NCBI GenBank assembly: GCA_021772515.1
Contig: JAJFLU010000020.1
Span: forward strand, 1 to 64,000
Direction: 5' to 3'
Origin: Opitutales bacterium
GTDB lineage: Bacteria; Verrucomicrobiota; Verrucomicrobiia; Opitutales; UBA2987
DNA: 64,000 nt
Each line of letters starts with the position of its first letter. Position 1 is the first letter of the stretch. This document shows positions 51,993 to 61,328 of the stretch, piece after piece. The position numbers and the translations under genes were made by a program. The notes beneath the pieces are model-generated. The model had not been told where the DNA came from. It ran no database searches and saw nothing but the letters and a program-made list of their open reading frames with translations.

Positions 51993-53332
51993 ATTTTCGC
52001 GCGATCTTTGTTGACGACATCCAAAACTAGAGCGGCGGCAATAATGCCAAATTCCACAGGCCGCACCCAGAGAGGATGCTCGAAATTGCCAAGTGAGTGA
52101 TCGCCCAGATTCATGCCCGTGAGGTAGCTCAAGCTGACAACGATGAGGGCAGCCAAAGACCAGAAGCGTGGTCTCATGGCGGCAAAGGGGGCCAGCCATA
52201 GCAAATACCAGGGGTTGATAACCGGAGAGCAGAGAAACAAAATCCCGAAGGCGGAGTCCAGCGGTGGCGTTGATTTCTCGCTCTTTTGCCATCGTATCCA
52301 CAACAGGCCCAGCCCAGTCAAAATGAGAACCAGGCATATCGGTTTTGCTATTTCCGGCTTCAAAATCATTGCCAACGCCCCGTAGATGGCCGAATTAAAT
52401 TCCCAGTATTTGCTGAATGTCAGCAGGCCATCAAATTCGGCCATGCCTCCATGAATTAGGAAGGGAGCGTGGAGGAGTCCGAATACCAGAATAAATAGGG
52501 CGACACCTTTGATTCTCGATCCGCGACTCAGCAAAAAAGGCAGCGCTAGCAGGGCGATCAACTTTACCGATGCGGCAGCGGCACAAAATGCCACCGCCCA
52601 TGAAATGCGGCGATTCATCCCGCAAAAACAAGCTCCGGCCAACAGCGCGACGCCGACGATATCGGGGTGGGCATTGAAGAAGGTTTCGAAAATCAACAGG
52701 GGGCACCACGCGAAGAAGAGCAGGTTTCTCGGTTTAACAAAACGCGCCATGAGGATCAGGAGCGACAGGTCGAAGAAAAGGAAAAACAGCTTTAAAACCG
52801 TTAGGCTGCCGGGGGCAACCCAATGGCTGAGTAGAAACACGATCTGCAAGGTGGGCCCATAGATGGTCGGCACATCGGGGTTATTGACGCGCTCCAGGGC
52901 ATGGGCCATTTCGTGGGGAATATCCCGATTGGAAAAATATTGAATGGGCGCTACTCCATAGGGGTTGCCGGTTTCCGAGAATACCCAGCCATCCCAGAGA
53001 AACCGGTAATAGTCATCCTCGTAAACCGGTTCCGCCACCAATCCCGCGAGGCGAAAAATCAATGCCCAGATCAGAAGTGTTTTTAATTTTGGAGTGTAAC
53101 CCGATTTGAAATAAAAATAGAGCAACCCCAGCAAGAGCAGCCATACTCCGCCCAACAGGCTGTAAAATACCGGCAATTCAACGGGATTATCCTGCCGGGA
53201 TAGCAGGGAGAGATAGAAGTAAAGTGCCGCCGAGACCAAACCTGCGGTGTGGAGCAGGATGTGTTCGAAACGGCGGCTAAAATTACTGCCGAACCGCTTC
53301 CACTGTAATTTCAATGGAGACATCGTCACCAA
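51968..53332 (-). CDS. GT-C-type polyprenyl-linked mannosyltransferase-like membrane protein
   Basis: A 454-residue protein with about 10-12 membrane helices. The first extracytoplasmic loop has VYEDDYYRFLWDGWVF (a GT-C D-D motif), followed by NPYGVAP and PTIYGPTLQIVF. This resembles GT87/DUF2029-type mannosyltransferases that use polyprenyl-phosphate sugars. The C-terminal part has SPVINPWYLLWLAPFAA. The exact sugar is unknown. The start (ATG 53332, or ATG 53323) overlaps the end of the YceI gene by 40-50 bases, so it probably ends that operon. Confidence 0.7.
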   Translation of the reverse strand: MVTMSPLKLQWKRFGSNFSRRFEHILLHTAGLVSAALYFYLSLLSRQDNPVELPVFYSLLGGVWLLLLGLLYFYFKSGYTPKLKTLLIWALIFRLAGLVAEPVYEDDYYRFLWDGWVFSETGNPYGVAPIQYFSNRDIPHEMAHALERVNNPDVPTIYGPTLQIVFLLSHWVAPGSLTVLKLFFLFFDLSLLILMARFVKPRNLLFFAWCPLLIFETFFNAHPDIVGVALLAGACFCGMNRRISWAVAFCAAAASVKLIALLALPFLLSRGSRIKGVALFILVFGLLHAPFLIHGGMAEFDGLLTFSKYWEFNSAIYGALAMILKPEIAKPICLVLILTGLGLLWIRWQKSEKSTPPLDSAFGILFLCSPVINPWYLLWLAPFAAMRPRFWSLAALIVVSLSYLTGMNLGDHSLGNFEHPLWVRPVEFGIIAAALVLDVVNKDRAKIHDLGGTT

Positions 53333-53870
53333 TCACTGAAAGCACCCCGTAATCGACTCCGAAATCGGTGCGCTTGAGAGTGGTAGAGGCCATCCATCCG
53401 CTGATATACTTGCCTTTTCCAACATCGCCGGCACCAAGGAGGGTCACATCGAGGACCACCGGTTTTGTCACATCACGGATGGTGATATCGCCTGTTACAT
53501 TGAATTTGTTCTCACCCGCTGGCTCCCAATTTGTGCTTTGGAAGGTGATTTGAGGAAAGGCCCCGGAGTGGAAAAAATCTTCAGAATTCAGGTGGCCGTC
53601 TCGTTTTTCGTTGTTGGTATCGACGCTTTTGACGTTGATGACCGCCTTTGCGCTATTGTTGGCGGGATTTTCGGGATCGTACTGGATTGTTGCCTGGAAG
53701 TCCGAGAAATTACCCGGGACAGGGCTGAAAAAGTGGCGAACCTGAAAAGTGATACTCGAATGGGCCTGATCAACCTCGTAGGTGTCGGCTGCTGCCTGAG
53801 CGGCGTTTGAGTACAGCAACCAAGTCGATAGAAGAAAAGGTAAGCGGATTTTCCAGTTGGTGATTAGCAT
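53283..53870 (-). CDS. YceI family periplasmic protein
   Basis: A 195-residue lipocalin-like protein. The signal peptide ends NAAQA. The mature part has YEVDQAHSSITFQVRHFF, KRDGHLNSEDFF, ITFQSTNWEP and VTGDITIRDVTKPVVLDV, then KRTDFGVDYG. These are the standard YceI blocks. Family members bind polyprenyl chains or isoprenoid quinones. ATG 53870 starts directly at the signal peptide; the ORF extends upstream to 53927 without support. It follows two haem-protein genes. Confidence 0.9.
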   Translation of the reverse strand: MLITNWKIRLPFLLSTWLLYSNAAQAAADTYEVDQAHSSITFQVRHFFSPVPGNFSDFQATIQYDPENPANNSAKAVINVKSVDTNNEKRDGHLNSEDFFHSGAFPQITFQSTNWEPAGENKFNVTGDITIRDVTKPVVLDVTLLGAGDVGKGKYISGWMASTTLKRTDFGVDYGVLSVIGDDVSIEITVEAVRQ

Positions 53871-53976
53871 AGCGATATATTCAAATTGAGAATCCAGACG
53901 ATACTCAGGAAATGTCTGGTTTGTCAAATCCCGGATCGGGCGTGAATTGGTTGGTCAGCCCACAGGCCGTTTGTTT

Positions 53977-54501
53977 TTATTCGTTGGCCAGAAAGTCCGA
54001 GTTGATGAACACGAAGTCTTTGCCAGCGGCATTTATGTGGCAGTCGGTGCAAAATTTGCCCCATTTCGAGTCGATTCCATGGCCTTTTTTCTTACCATTG
54101 CCTCCCATGTAAAACTCCCAGTCATTGGTCGAGGGAGCGGAACCTTTTGGCAGTTTGACCATGATTGTGAGCAGAGGTTTCTTCCTTTTTCCCCATAGCG
54201 CTTTGCTATTGTAGGATTCTTTAACGACGACAGTGCCAACGGGGTAGGGGAATGCCTTGGCCATTTTATTGGTGGCCTCTCCGGTGGAATTGATGTAAAT
54301 TTCTCGATAGCCTTTCGTGCCCCCGTGCCGTTTACCCACGAAACCGGTTGGGTCGCCGGTGTTTGGCGCTTCGAAGGTGACGTGATACCATTTCTGGTAA
54401 CCATCCCACTGCAAGCCTGGATAGCTCTGGGCATGGGCCACGGACAGCGCGGCAGTTAATAGTGAAAAGGTAACTAAAACTATCAGTTTCTTTAGATTCA
54501 T
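53977..54501 (-). CDS. cytochrome P460-family c-type haem protein
   Basis: A 174-residue secreted protein. After a signal peptide (cut near AHAQ), the sequence has WYHVTFEAPNTGDP, REIYINSTGEA, VVKESYNSK and MVKLPKGSAP. The haem site FCTDCH (Cys151, Cys154, His155) is close to the C-terminus. The order of blocks matches the cytochrome P460 / cytochrome c'-beta family, which oxidises hydroxylamine or binds NO. Whether the Lys-haem crosslink residue is present was not established, so the activity is uncertain. It lies 36 bp after a mono-haem cytochrome c gene. Confidence 0.75.
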   Translation of the reverse strand: MNLKKLIVLVTFSLLTAALSVAHAQSYPGLQWDGYQKWYHVTFEAPNTGDPTGFVGKRHGGTKGYREIYINSTGEATNKMAKAFPYPVGTVVVKESYNSKALWGKRKKPLLTIMVKLPKGSAPSTNDWEFYMGGNGKKKGHGIDSKWGKFCTDCHINAAGKDFVFINSDFLANE

Positions 54502-54537
54502 CCTGTTAATTGGGTTTTATATGGAGTGATTGAAAAA

Positions 54538-54963
54538 TTATTTCAGCGTTCGGATAAAGTTTACCAGATGCCAGCGATTTTCCTCCGGGATGATCAGTTT
54601 CCAGGTTATCATGGGTGCTCGGCCCTCGGATATTTTCCAGAATATCTCACCGTCCACCTGGTTTTGAACCCGTTCCGAGCCCAGATTCGCCGGTTTGGGA
54701 TTGAGGGATCTGCTGCCGGGGCCGTCACCCTGGCCGGTTGGACCGTGGCAGACCACGCATCGCAGTTTAAAAATCTTGGCACCCTTGGAGATGGATTTTT
54801 TGGAACTTTCGATCGGATTGACCAGATCTTTGGCGGAGGGATCGGCCACCCAGGGGGGCGGCGCTTCCTGGCTTTGCAAATCCATGGGTGTTGCCGCAAT
54901 CCAGAATAATCCCAGGCTAACGGAAAGTGTAAGGAGGGAATAGAAGGACCCCTTTTTTGTCAT
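54538..54963 (-). CDS. mono-haem cytochrome c
   Basis: A 141-residue protein with a signal peptide or membrane anchor (about 8-24), a Pro-rich spacer and a cytochrome c domain. The domain has CVVCH (Cys69, Cys72, His73), GxGDGPG and an axial Met in APMITWK (Met118). It probably passes electrons to or from the downstream P460-like protein. The ancestral order sigma, anti-sigma, cytochrome c, P460, YceI suggests regulation by the sigma factor upstream. Confidence 0.88.
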   Translation of the reverse strand: MTKKGSFYSLLTLSVSLGLFWIAATPMDLQSQEAPPPWVADPSAKDLVNPIESSKKSISKGAKIFKLRCVVCHGPTGQGDGPGSRSLNPKPANLGSERVQNQVDGEIFWKISEGRAPMITWKLIIPEENRWHLVNFIRTLK

Positions 54964-55007
54964 GGTTGGTAGTTGAATTGCCCCGTAAAACTATATCTGC
55001 CGATACG

Positions 55008-55796
55008 TTAAAGCAGGGGGCTTAAATCTTCCTCTTTGCCCTCGACGGTTAAGACGTAAATCAAATCACCAGTGGTCCAAAGGGCGGTGGAGTAGTTTCC
55101 GAATTGTTTGTAAAAAGGCGATGGGTGGTCGTTTTTGAGGTCGATCCCTCCTCGGTTGGCCACATACAAATTATACACCTTTTCGCCTTTGAGGCAGATG
55201 ACTCCCACGGGGTTGTCCTGCCAGGTGTAGGTCAAACAGCCCATGCCCAAAAGCTGGTCCATGTTTTCGGGGAGATCCTGCGGTCGTGGGGAGTTGTTCT
55301 TGGCCAGATAGGTGCCGATCTCGCCGATGTCATTGTTCTGAAAATCCATGTGCTGGATGGTCGGCGAGTGTAGGGCCGCCGCCTGCGCAAAATTGTGCAT
55401 CAAGGCCAAATCCGCCCTGTTATTAGTGGTGTTGGAATTGTTTTGCGTAAAAACTGCGGTCAGGGCGATAAGAGCCAGCACACAGGCGGCTGCCGACCAT
55501 GTTCCGGGATGCTGCCACCAGATAATTTTAGCAGACTGCGGTTCTGATTGCGTAGGCGCCGTTGCGGTTTGATCGGGGGCCTCCGCCAGGATGCGATCAA
55601 GGAGCCCGGATGGAGGCTCGATCTCATTCAGTTTTTGTGTAAAAGCTCGATCGAAAGCCTGTTCCTGCGCAAGGAAGGTCTTAAGCTCGGGATCCTCATC
55701 AGCCATCTTGAGGGCTTTGTTTACCTCCGCATTATCGACCTCCGAGAGGTCGTCGCGGTAGGCGAGAAGTAGTTTTTTGGCTTCGTTCTTATCCAT
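55008..55796 (-). CDS. putative anti-sigma factor with one membrane helix
   Basis: A 262-residue protein with a helical cytoplasmic N-terminus (LLLAYRDDLSEVDNAEVNKA), one membrane helix (about 103-120, WSAAACVLALIALTAVFT) and a periplasmic domain. The cytoplasmic part lacks a clear zinc-binding motif. Position, 7 bp after a sigma gene on the same strand, and topology support the role. The periplasmic domain has a Cys pair spaced widely (GMGCLTYTW, GVICLKGEK), a possible redox or haem-related sensor; this is speculation. Confidence 0.65.
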   Translation of the reverse strand: MDKNEAKKLLLAYRDDLSEVDNAEVNKALKMADEDPELKTFLAQEQAFDRAFTQKLNEIEPPSGLLDRILAEAPDQTATAPTQSEPQSAKIIWWQHPGTWSAAACVLALIALTAVFTQNNSNTTNNRADLALMHNFAQAAALHSPTIQHMDFQNNDIGEIGTYLAKNNSPRPQDLPENMDQLLGMGCLTYTWQDNPVGVICLKGEKVYNLYVANRGGIDLKNDHPSPFYKQFGNYSTALWTTGDLIYVLTVEGKEEDLSPLL

Positions 55797-55803
55797 TGTT
55801 CGG

Positions 55804-56367
55804 TTAAATTTTATTGCCCCCGGATTCATCCAGTTGGGCGGGTGAGCGGGTGCCTTTTTCTTTTCGCACCAAAATTTCTCTCAATTGCGTTTTACCACGG
55901 GAAAGACGCGACATGACCGTGCCGATGGGCAAATCCAAAGCGGCTGCGATTTCTTTGTAGGATAAGTCCTTGAGATAAAACAGCGCGATGGGGGCCCGGT
56001 AAATTTCGTCCACTTCGGCCAGAGATTCGACGGCTCCGGCGGCATCCAGGCTGGAAACATAATCCGGGGTGACGGGAGGCGTTTCCGATTCGAGAAGTTC
56101 AGGCTCGTAGGAGACCATCTTTTGGCCCCGGCGGCGCACCCTGAGAAATTCGCGGTAAAGTGAGGTAAAGAGCCAGGATTTAACCTTTGAGGAATCGCGC
56201 AGGGAGGAGCCTTTGGTGGCCCAAATATAGAAGGTCTGCTGCGTGAGATCGCAGGCATCCTCCTGATTTCCTGCCAAGCTATAGGCAAAGCGGAATAACG
56301 GTGTATAGTAATTTTTCACCAGATCGTTGAAATCCAATTCTTGATTTACCTGTTTAGGAGCATCCAT
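55804..56367 (-). CDS. ECF sigma factor
   Basis: A 187-residue sigma-70 family protein. Region 2 has YYTPLFRFAYSLAGNQEDAC and DLTQQTFYIWATKG. Region 4 has YRAPIALFYLKDLSYKEIAA and PIGTVMSRLSRGKTQLREIL. It heads the transcript containing anti-sigma, cytochrome c, P460 and YceI genes. queA lies upstream on the same strand with a 44-bp gap. Confidence 0.9.
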   Translation of the reverse strand: MDAPKQVNQELDFNDLVKNYYTPLFRFAYSLAGNQEDACDLTQQTFYIWATKGSSLRDSSKVKSWLFTSLYREFLRVRRRGQKMVSYEPELLESETPPVTPDYVSSLDAAGAVESLAEVDEIYRAPIALFYLKDLSYKEIAAALDLPIGTVMSRLSRGKTQLREILVRKEKGTRSPAQLDESGGNKI

Positions 56368-56411
56368 TTTTCGACTTTATTCCCGCTGGCCCGTGTTCTG
56401 ACAAAAATTAT

Positions 56412-57479
56412 TTACAAGATGAGCATGGCATCCCCATAGCTAAAAAATCGATACCCCAACGCTATAGCCTCACCATAAATTGCCTTCAACCATTTAATTC
56501 CGCCTATCTCGCCCGGTGTGAGAAATGCCGAAACGAGACAAAGCAGGGTCGAGCGAGGGAGGTGGAAATTGGTCAGAAGGGTATCGGTCGCCCCGAATTC
56601 ATAGGGAGGGTAAATGAATAAATCGGCTTCTGAGGTGAAATCGCCCCCCGTGTTTTCAAGCGAATCCCGATTTCCCCACCAATGCTCGATGGCTCGGGCC
56701 GAAGTGGTGCCAACGGCTACCCGAACCGCTCCCGGCGTGGGCTGGAGTGCCTCCAGGGTGGGTGCGGCGATTTCATAAACCTCTTTGTGGATTGGGTGGT
56801 CTTCAATCCTGTCGCATTGCACGGGTTGAAACGTATCCAGCCCAATATGCAGGGTAAGATCGTAAAAAGGCATACCCCGGCCCTTGATATCATCGATCAA
56901 TTCATTGCTGAAATGCAGCCCGGCGGTCGGCGCCGCTGCGGCCACCTCTTTTTCTGGATGAGCGTAAACGGTTTGATAACGCGCGGAATCTGCCGGGTCG
57001 GGGGATTCGCGGCGAATGTAGGGAGGCAGGGGCATCTCTCCACTTAGACGGGCCAGCTCCAAAATACTTTCAGCGGCGATGGGATTAAACTCGACCCGGT
57101 ATTGGCCGGATTCGGATTTCGCAAGAACCTTGGCGGAAAATTCGCCCTCCCTGCCAAAAATGGAACCGGGTTTGAGCCTGCGCCCGGGCTTAAGGAGGCA
57201 CCACCACTCGTTTTTGCCATCGGCAGGGTGGAGCAAAAGGCATTCCACCATGCCGCCTGTCGGTCGATTCCCCCGCAGGCGGGCCTTGATCACTTTGGCA
57301 TTATTGCGGAATAATCGGCTGCCTGCGGGTAATAAGTCGGGAAGCTCCCGGAAAATATGATGCTCCACGCGGCCACTTTTCCGATCTACGACCAATAATT
57401 TCGATTGATCGCGCGGAGTTGCCGGAGTTTGCGCGATGCATTCTTCCGGCAGTGTGAAATCCAGCAGATTGGTATCCAA
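56412..57479 (-). CDS. queA: S-adenosylmethionine:tRNA ribosyltransferase-isomerase
   Basis: A 355-residue enzyme that transfers the ribosyl part of SAM to 7-aminomethyl-deazaguanine in tRNA, the penultimate queuosine step. Blocks are LPEECIAQTPATPRDQSKLL, RLFRNNAKVIKARL, RYQTVYAHPEKEVAAAAPTA, AGLHFSN, THxGxxTF-like LTLHIGLDTFQPV and TNFHLPRSTLL. The length is normal. acs starts upstream with a 16-bp gap, so the two probably share a transcript. Confidence 0.93.
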   Translation of the reverse strand: MDTNLLDFTLPEECIAQTPATPRDQSKLLVVDRKSGRVEHHIFRELPDLLPAGSRLFRNNAKVIKARLRGNRPTGGMVECLLLHPADGKNEWWCLLKPGRRLKPGSIFGREGEFSAKVLAKSESGQYRVEFNPIAAESILELARLSGEMPLPPYIRRESPDPADSARYQTVYAHPEKEVAAAAPTAGLHFSNELIDDIKGRGMPFYDLTLHIGLDTFQPVQCDRIEDHPIHKEVYEIAAPTLEALQPTPGAVRVAVGTTSARAIEHWWGNRDSLENTGGDFTSEADLFIYPPYEFGATDTLLTNFHLPRSTLLCLVSAFLTPGEIGGIKWLKAIYGEAIALGYRFFSYGDAMLIL

Positions 57480-57495
57480 ATCCAGAATTTGCCGG

Positions 57496-59481
57496 TTATT
57501 GACGGCCCTCGACGAGGTCGCTCACGGTTGATGGGTCGGCCAGTGTCGAGGTGTCACCCAGAGATTCACTGTCCACCACACCCTCCGCAATTTTCCGGAG
57601 AATCCTCCTCATTATCTTGCCGGATCGGGTTTTGGGAAGAGCGGTGGCGAACTGAATCTTGTCCGGGGCTGCGATGGGGCCGATCTCCTTGCGGACATGT
57701 TTGACCAGCTCCTTTTTCAACTCCTCGGTTTCATCTACTCCTTCGACCACGGTGACGTAGGCATAGAGACCTTGTCCCTTGATATCGTGCGGCATGGGAG
57801 CGACGGCTGCCTCGGCCACTTTGTCATGACTGACGAGGGCGCTTTCCACCTCGGCGGTGCCGATGCGGTGCCCGGAAACATTGACCACGTCGTCGATCCG
57901 GCCCATCAACCAGTAATCCCCATCCGCGTCCTGCCGACAGCCATCGCCAGTGGTGTAAACATCGTCGAACATGGTGAAATAGGTGTCGATATAGCGGTCG
58001 TGGTCTCCCCACATGGTGCGCATCATTCCCGGCCAGGAGTTTTTGATGACCAGTTTGCCGCCCTCGTTGGTGTCGCATTCGGAACCATCATCCCGCAAGA
58101 TGGCCGGTTCGACCCCAAAAAATGGACGGCAGGCGCTACCGGGTTTCAACGTGTGAGCCCCCGGCAATGGCGTGATGAGGATGCCCCCCGTCTCAGTTTG
58201 CCACCAGGTATCGACGATGGGGCAGCGACCTTTGCCGATCTGCTCGTGATACCAAATCCATGCCTCCGGGTTGATGGGTTCTCCCACCGAGCCGAGAATT
58301 CTCAGAGAATCCAGATTGTGCCGGGCGGGCCATTCATTGCCGAGTCGGATAAGGGCGCGTATGGCAGTCGGCGCCGTATAAAAAATGCTGACCTTGTATT
58401 TTTCCACGATCTGCCAGAAACGGCCTGCATCGGGGTAGGTCGGCACGCCCTCGAACATGATCGAAGTGGCCCCGTTGGCCAATGGACCGTAAACGATGTA
58501 GCTATGCCCGGTTACCCAGCCGATATCGGCGGTGCACCAGTAAATATCGTCCTCGTGAACATCAAAAATGTATTTGTGGGTGAGAGCGGCGTAGAGCAGA
58601 TAGCCCGCCGTGGAGTGGACGACACCTTTCGGTTTACCGGTCGAGCCCGAAGTGTAGAGAATGAAGAGATTATCTTCCGCATTAATCGAGGCGGCCTCGC
58701 ATTGGCTGGAAGCATCGGCCATCAAATCGTAATACCACAGGTCGCGCCCCTCCTGGAATCCGCAGGGTTCTTCGTTCCGCTTCACCATGATGAGGTTTTC
58801 GATTGAGGGGGTGTCTTCAAGAGCCTCATCGGCGATATCCTTGAGCCGTATATGTTTGCCGGCACGCAGAGAAACATTGGCCGTGATGAGCAGCTTGCAA
58901 TCGGAGTCGTTGATGCGCCCTCTCAGGGCATCCGCGCTGAAACCCCCGAAAACGATCGAGTGGATGGCTCCGATGCGCGTACAGGCCAGCATGGCCACCG
59001 GCAGTTCGGGGATCATTGGCATGTAGATGCAAACCCGGTCGCCTTTTTCGACATTGAGGGACTTGAGGACGTTGGCGAATTTGCAGACCTCCCCATGCAA
59101 TTCCTCGTAGGTGATGTGGCGGGTCTCCTCCTCCGGTTCGCCCTGCCAGATAATGGCGGTTTTTTTGGCGGTGGGCGTTCCCAAATGCCGATCAAGGCAG
59201 TTATGGGAGACATTCAACTCGCCATCGGCAAACCAGGAATGCTCGATGTGACGCTCCTGAGTGTTCCAGACCTGCTCGCGTGCTTTGGCCGGCTTTTTAA
59301 ACCAGGAAAGACTCTCGGCCTGTTCGAGCCAAAATGCCTCCGGATCCCGAATCGAGCGTTCATACATCTCAAGGTATTGATCCTGAGATTGAATGTGCGC
59401 TCCAGAAATTATGTTGGAAGGGGGAGGAAAAGTCCTCCCCTCAGTCATAAGTGAGGAGATGGATTTGCTTTTTTCGTTCAT
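57496..59481 (-). CDS. acs: acetyl-CoA synthetase (AMP-forming)
   Basis: A 661-residue ANL-superfamily ligase that activates acetate. The P-loop-like motif is [15 protein letters not shown] (about 278-292). Later blocks are [16 protein letters not shown] and [17 protein letters not shown]. The C-terminal [11 protein letters not shown] (Lys near 622) is the site acetylated by Pat/AcuA in relatives, so post-translational control is possible. The length is typical. It lies upstream of queA on the same strand. Confidence 0.95.
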   Translation of the reverse strand: MNEKSKSISSLMTEGRTFPPPSNIISGAHIQSQDQYLEMYERSIRDPEAFWLEQAESLSWFKKPAKAREQVWNTQERHIEHSWFADGELNVSHNCLDRHLGTPTAKKTAIIWQGEPEEETRHITYEELHGEVCKFANVLKSLNVEKGDRVCIYMPMIPELPVAMLACTRIGAIHSIVFGGFSADALRGRINDSDCKLLITANVSLRAGKHIRLKDIADEALEDTPSIENLIMVKRNEEPCGFQEGRDLWYYDLMADASSQCEAASINAEDNLFILYTSGSTGKPKGVVHSTAGYLLYAALTHKYIFDVHEDDIYWCTADIGWVTGHSYIVYGPLANGATSIMFEGVPTYPDAGRFWQIVEKYKVSIFYTAPTAIRALIRLGNEWPARHNLDSLRILGSVGEPINPEAWIWYHEQIGKGRCPIVDTWWQTETGGILITPLPGAHTLKPGSACRPFFGVEPAILRDDGSECDTNEGGKLVIKNSWPGMMRTMWGDHDRYIDTYFTMFDDVYTTGDGCRQDADGDYWLMGRIDDVVNVSGHRIGTAEVESALVSHDKVAEAAVAPMPHDIKGQGLYAYVTVVEGVDETEELKKELVKHVRKEIGPIAAPDKIQFATALPKTRSGKIMRRILRKIAEGVVDSESLGDTSTLADPSTVSDLVEGRQ

Positions 59482-59634
59482 GGCGATCTGGAATCCAAGG
59501 TTAGACGAACAATTTCAGGCCTGGACGATTCTTACTATTTAGCCCGAAATAGGGGCAAATACTTGCCACCTGCCCGCTGATAGAGTCAATCCTTTATTGG
59601 ATCTGACATCTGGAAAACCGCCTTGGATGGGTGC

Positions 59635-59672
59635 AAAAAAATGAGCCCAAGGCAGAAGCCCCGGACTCATTT
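59635..59672 (-). terminator. rho-independent terminator of the PDZ gene
   Basis: On the minus strand AAATGAG pairs with CTCATTT around an inner GGC/GCC stem, and a T-tract follows at once (CTCATTTTTTTGC). It lies 28 bp after the stop of the PDZ gene at 59700. It would end the sigma/anti-sigma/PDZ transcript before acs. Confidence 0.8.
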
Positions 59673-59699
59673 CGATTTCATCCTTGCGGCCTATATGCC

Positions 59700-60779
59700 T
59701 TAAAAAGTGACTGCGGACTGACGGGAATCGCGACGGGTGGCATTGGGGGCCGGGTTCTGGGCGGTCACACCCATGCCTCCCTTGGTCGTAAAAATCTGGA
59801 TATCGCCGGGTTCAAACTCCTCCTCCGAATCGAACTCGAAACTCTTCTGGGATTCCAGTTTTTCGAGCTTTGGGAGAATGTTTTTGGGGATTTCTTCGCG
59901 TTCCTCGACCGTGTTGATCGGGCCATCGAAGATCGTATTATTATCATGGTCGGTAACTTTGAGATGCTTATCTTCACCGGAAATCGTCAATTGGAAGTCG
60001 CCCTCTTCGTCTTTGAGGATAATTTCCTTATTTTTCATGCCGAGAATGGTCCTGCGCCCGTTCATTGAGTTGATTACGTGTTCGGTCATCTCCGAGGCTT
60101 GGTTGAAAGCATGACGCTTTATCTGTGCCACATTTTCACCCATACGGCCAGAATCCTGCCGTAGAATGGTGATGTCTTCATCCAGATAATCCAGGTCCAT
60201 ATCTATACCCATGTCCCCGTTGAGTCCCAATTCAAATGGCATATCCTGGGTGCCCGGTTCTTGAATCCATTGGCCGAATTTTTTGTATTTGGCGGGTTCC
60301 TGTTTGGCCAATTCGACATCGACCCGCATCTCCTCGCCCCCGCGCAAAACGGTGTAGTTCACTTTTTCACCTTCCTCCCTGGAGCGCACAAGGACCCGCA
60401 ATTGAAAAGGATGAATCAGTATCTGGTCATCCATTTTCCTCAATATATCATGCGGTTGCAGACCGGCTTTCTCGGCGGGGCTTTCCGGCACCACATAGCG
60501 GACCGTCAATCCCATGTGTTCGGGTAGACCGAGCTGAGCGCTCACTGTCGGGTCGATTGGGTTTGCATGTACCCCGAGAAAAGTCACCGGTCCGGTATCT
60601 TCCTCGTGCATTCGCATGGTAAAATCATGCTGCTTCGCTCCCATCATCATATGTTGAGCGGGGGCCATGCCATGTCCCTTTTGAATCATCACTTTATGCT
60701 CCTGTGCATTCGCAGTGGTGACTGCGGCAATGATTAAAAAGGTCAGTAGGAATTTTGTTTTGAACTTGAGTTTTTTCAT
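59700..60779 (-). CDS. secreted PDZ-domain protein, no protease domain
   Basis: A 359-residue protein with a signal peptide (about 1-25, FLLTFLIIAAVTTANAQ), a Met/His-rich segment (MAPAQHMMMGAKQH), and one PDZ domain (about 66-150: FLGVHANPI to VNYTVLRGG, with SPAEKAGLQPHDIL). A long acidic C-terminal region has no recognised fold. There is no trypsin-like domain. The gene follows an anti-sigma gene by 36 bp and ends at a clear terminator. It probably senses misfolded envelope proteins or scaffolds another protease. Confidence 0.75.
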   Translation of the reverse strand: MKKLKFKTKFLLTFLIIAAVTTANAQEHKVMIQKGHGMAPAQHMMMGAKQHDFTMRMHEEDTGPVTFLGVHANPIDPTVSAQLGLPEHMGLTVRYVVPESPAEKAGLQPHDILRKMDDQILIHPFQLRVLVRSREEGEKVNYTVLRGGEEMRVDVELAKQEPAKYKKFGQWIQEPGTQDMPFELGLNGDMGIDMDLDYLDEDITILRQDSGRMGENVAQIKRHAFNQASEMTEHVINSMNGRRTILGMKNKEIILKDEEGDFQLTISGEDKHLKVTDHDNNTIFDGPINTVEEREEIPKNILPKLEKLESQKSFEFDSEEEFEPGDIQIFTTKGGMGVTAQNPAPNATRRDSRQSAVTF

Positions 60780-60815
60780 GAGTTTATTTCGTTAGGTTTC
60801 TAATTAAAAGGGGGA

Positions 60816-61328
60816 TTAGTAGGTGTTGAGGCGCACGAGTAAGACCTCTTCCCTAGGCATATTCACCTGGAGAGAGGAACCGTCGGCAGGATTCTCCCAA
60901 AGATAGGAATCTACAAACTGGTAACGCATTCTTCGGGTCGGCATATCTTCCTCATCGAAATAAATCCCTTCCTCCTGTGCGCCAATCAGCATTTGGCGAG
61001 CGGTTACCGGGACGAAACGTGAGGCTTCATTATCAACAACAACTGCGGTGGCGGTGGGCTTGCCATTATTAAGAGCAAATGTCGGAGGCGCAGGTACTGC
61101 CGCCGGTGGGCTTTGGGAAAAATTCAGGTAGGCGGCCAGGGTTAAAACCGCTGCCACGGCCAAAGGAGCGACCCAATGAAGGGGCAGGGCGCCAAGTCGT
61201 TTTTGCCCATTGATTTGTCGGGAATTCGGTTCCAGTTCCCTCTCCAGACGGGCTTGCAGGGCCGCCGAGGGTGGAGCGGGATTGAGCTTCCTCAACTCTT
61301 GCTCGATATCGCTAAAATCATCCATCAC
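60816..61328 (-). CDS. putative membrane anti-sigma factor
   Basis: A 170-residue protein with a cytoplasmic helix (FSDIEQELRKLNPAPPSAAL), one membrane helix (about 50-67, LHWVAPLAVAAVLTLAAYL) and a periplasmic tail. The start overlaps the sigma gene stop (ATGA), so the two are coupled. No zinc-finger motif was seen. The call is by position and topology. Confidence 0.65.
   Translation of the reverse strand: MMDDFSDIEQELRKLNPAPPSAALQARLERELEPNSRQINGQKRLGALPLHWVAPLAVAAVLTLAAYLNFSQSPPAAVPAPPTFALNNGKPTATAVVVDNEASRFVPVTARQMLIGAQEEGIYFDEEDMPTRRMRYQFVDSYLWENPADGSSLQVNMPREEVLLVRLNTY

Noticed and set aside
57697..58806. 369-codon plus-strand ORF inside acs
   Set aside because: It is antisense to a well-conserved acetyl-CoA synthetase and shows no family motif.
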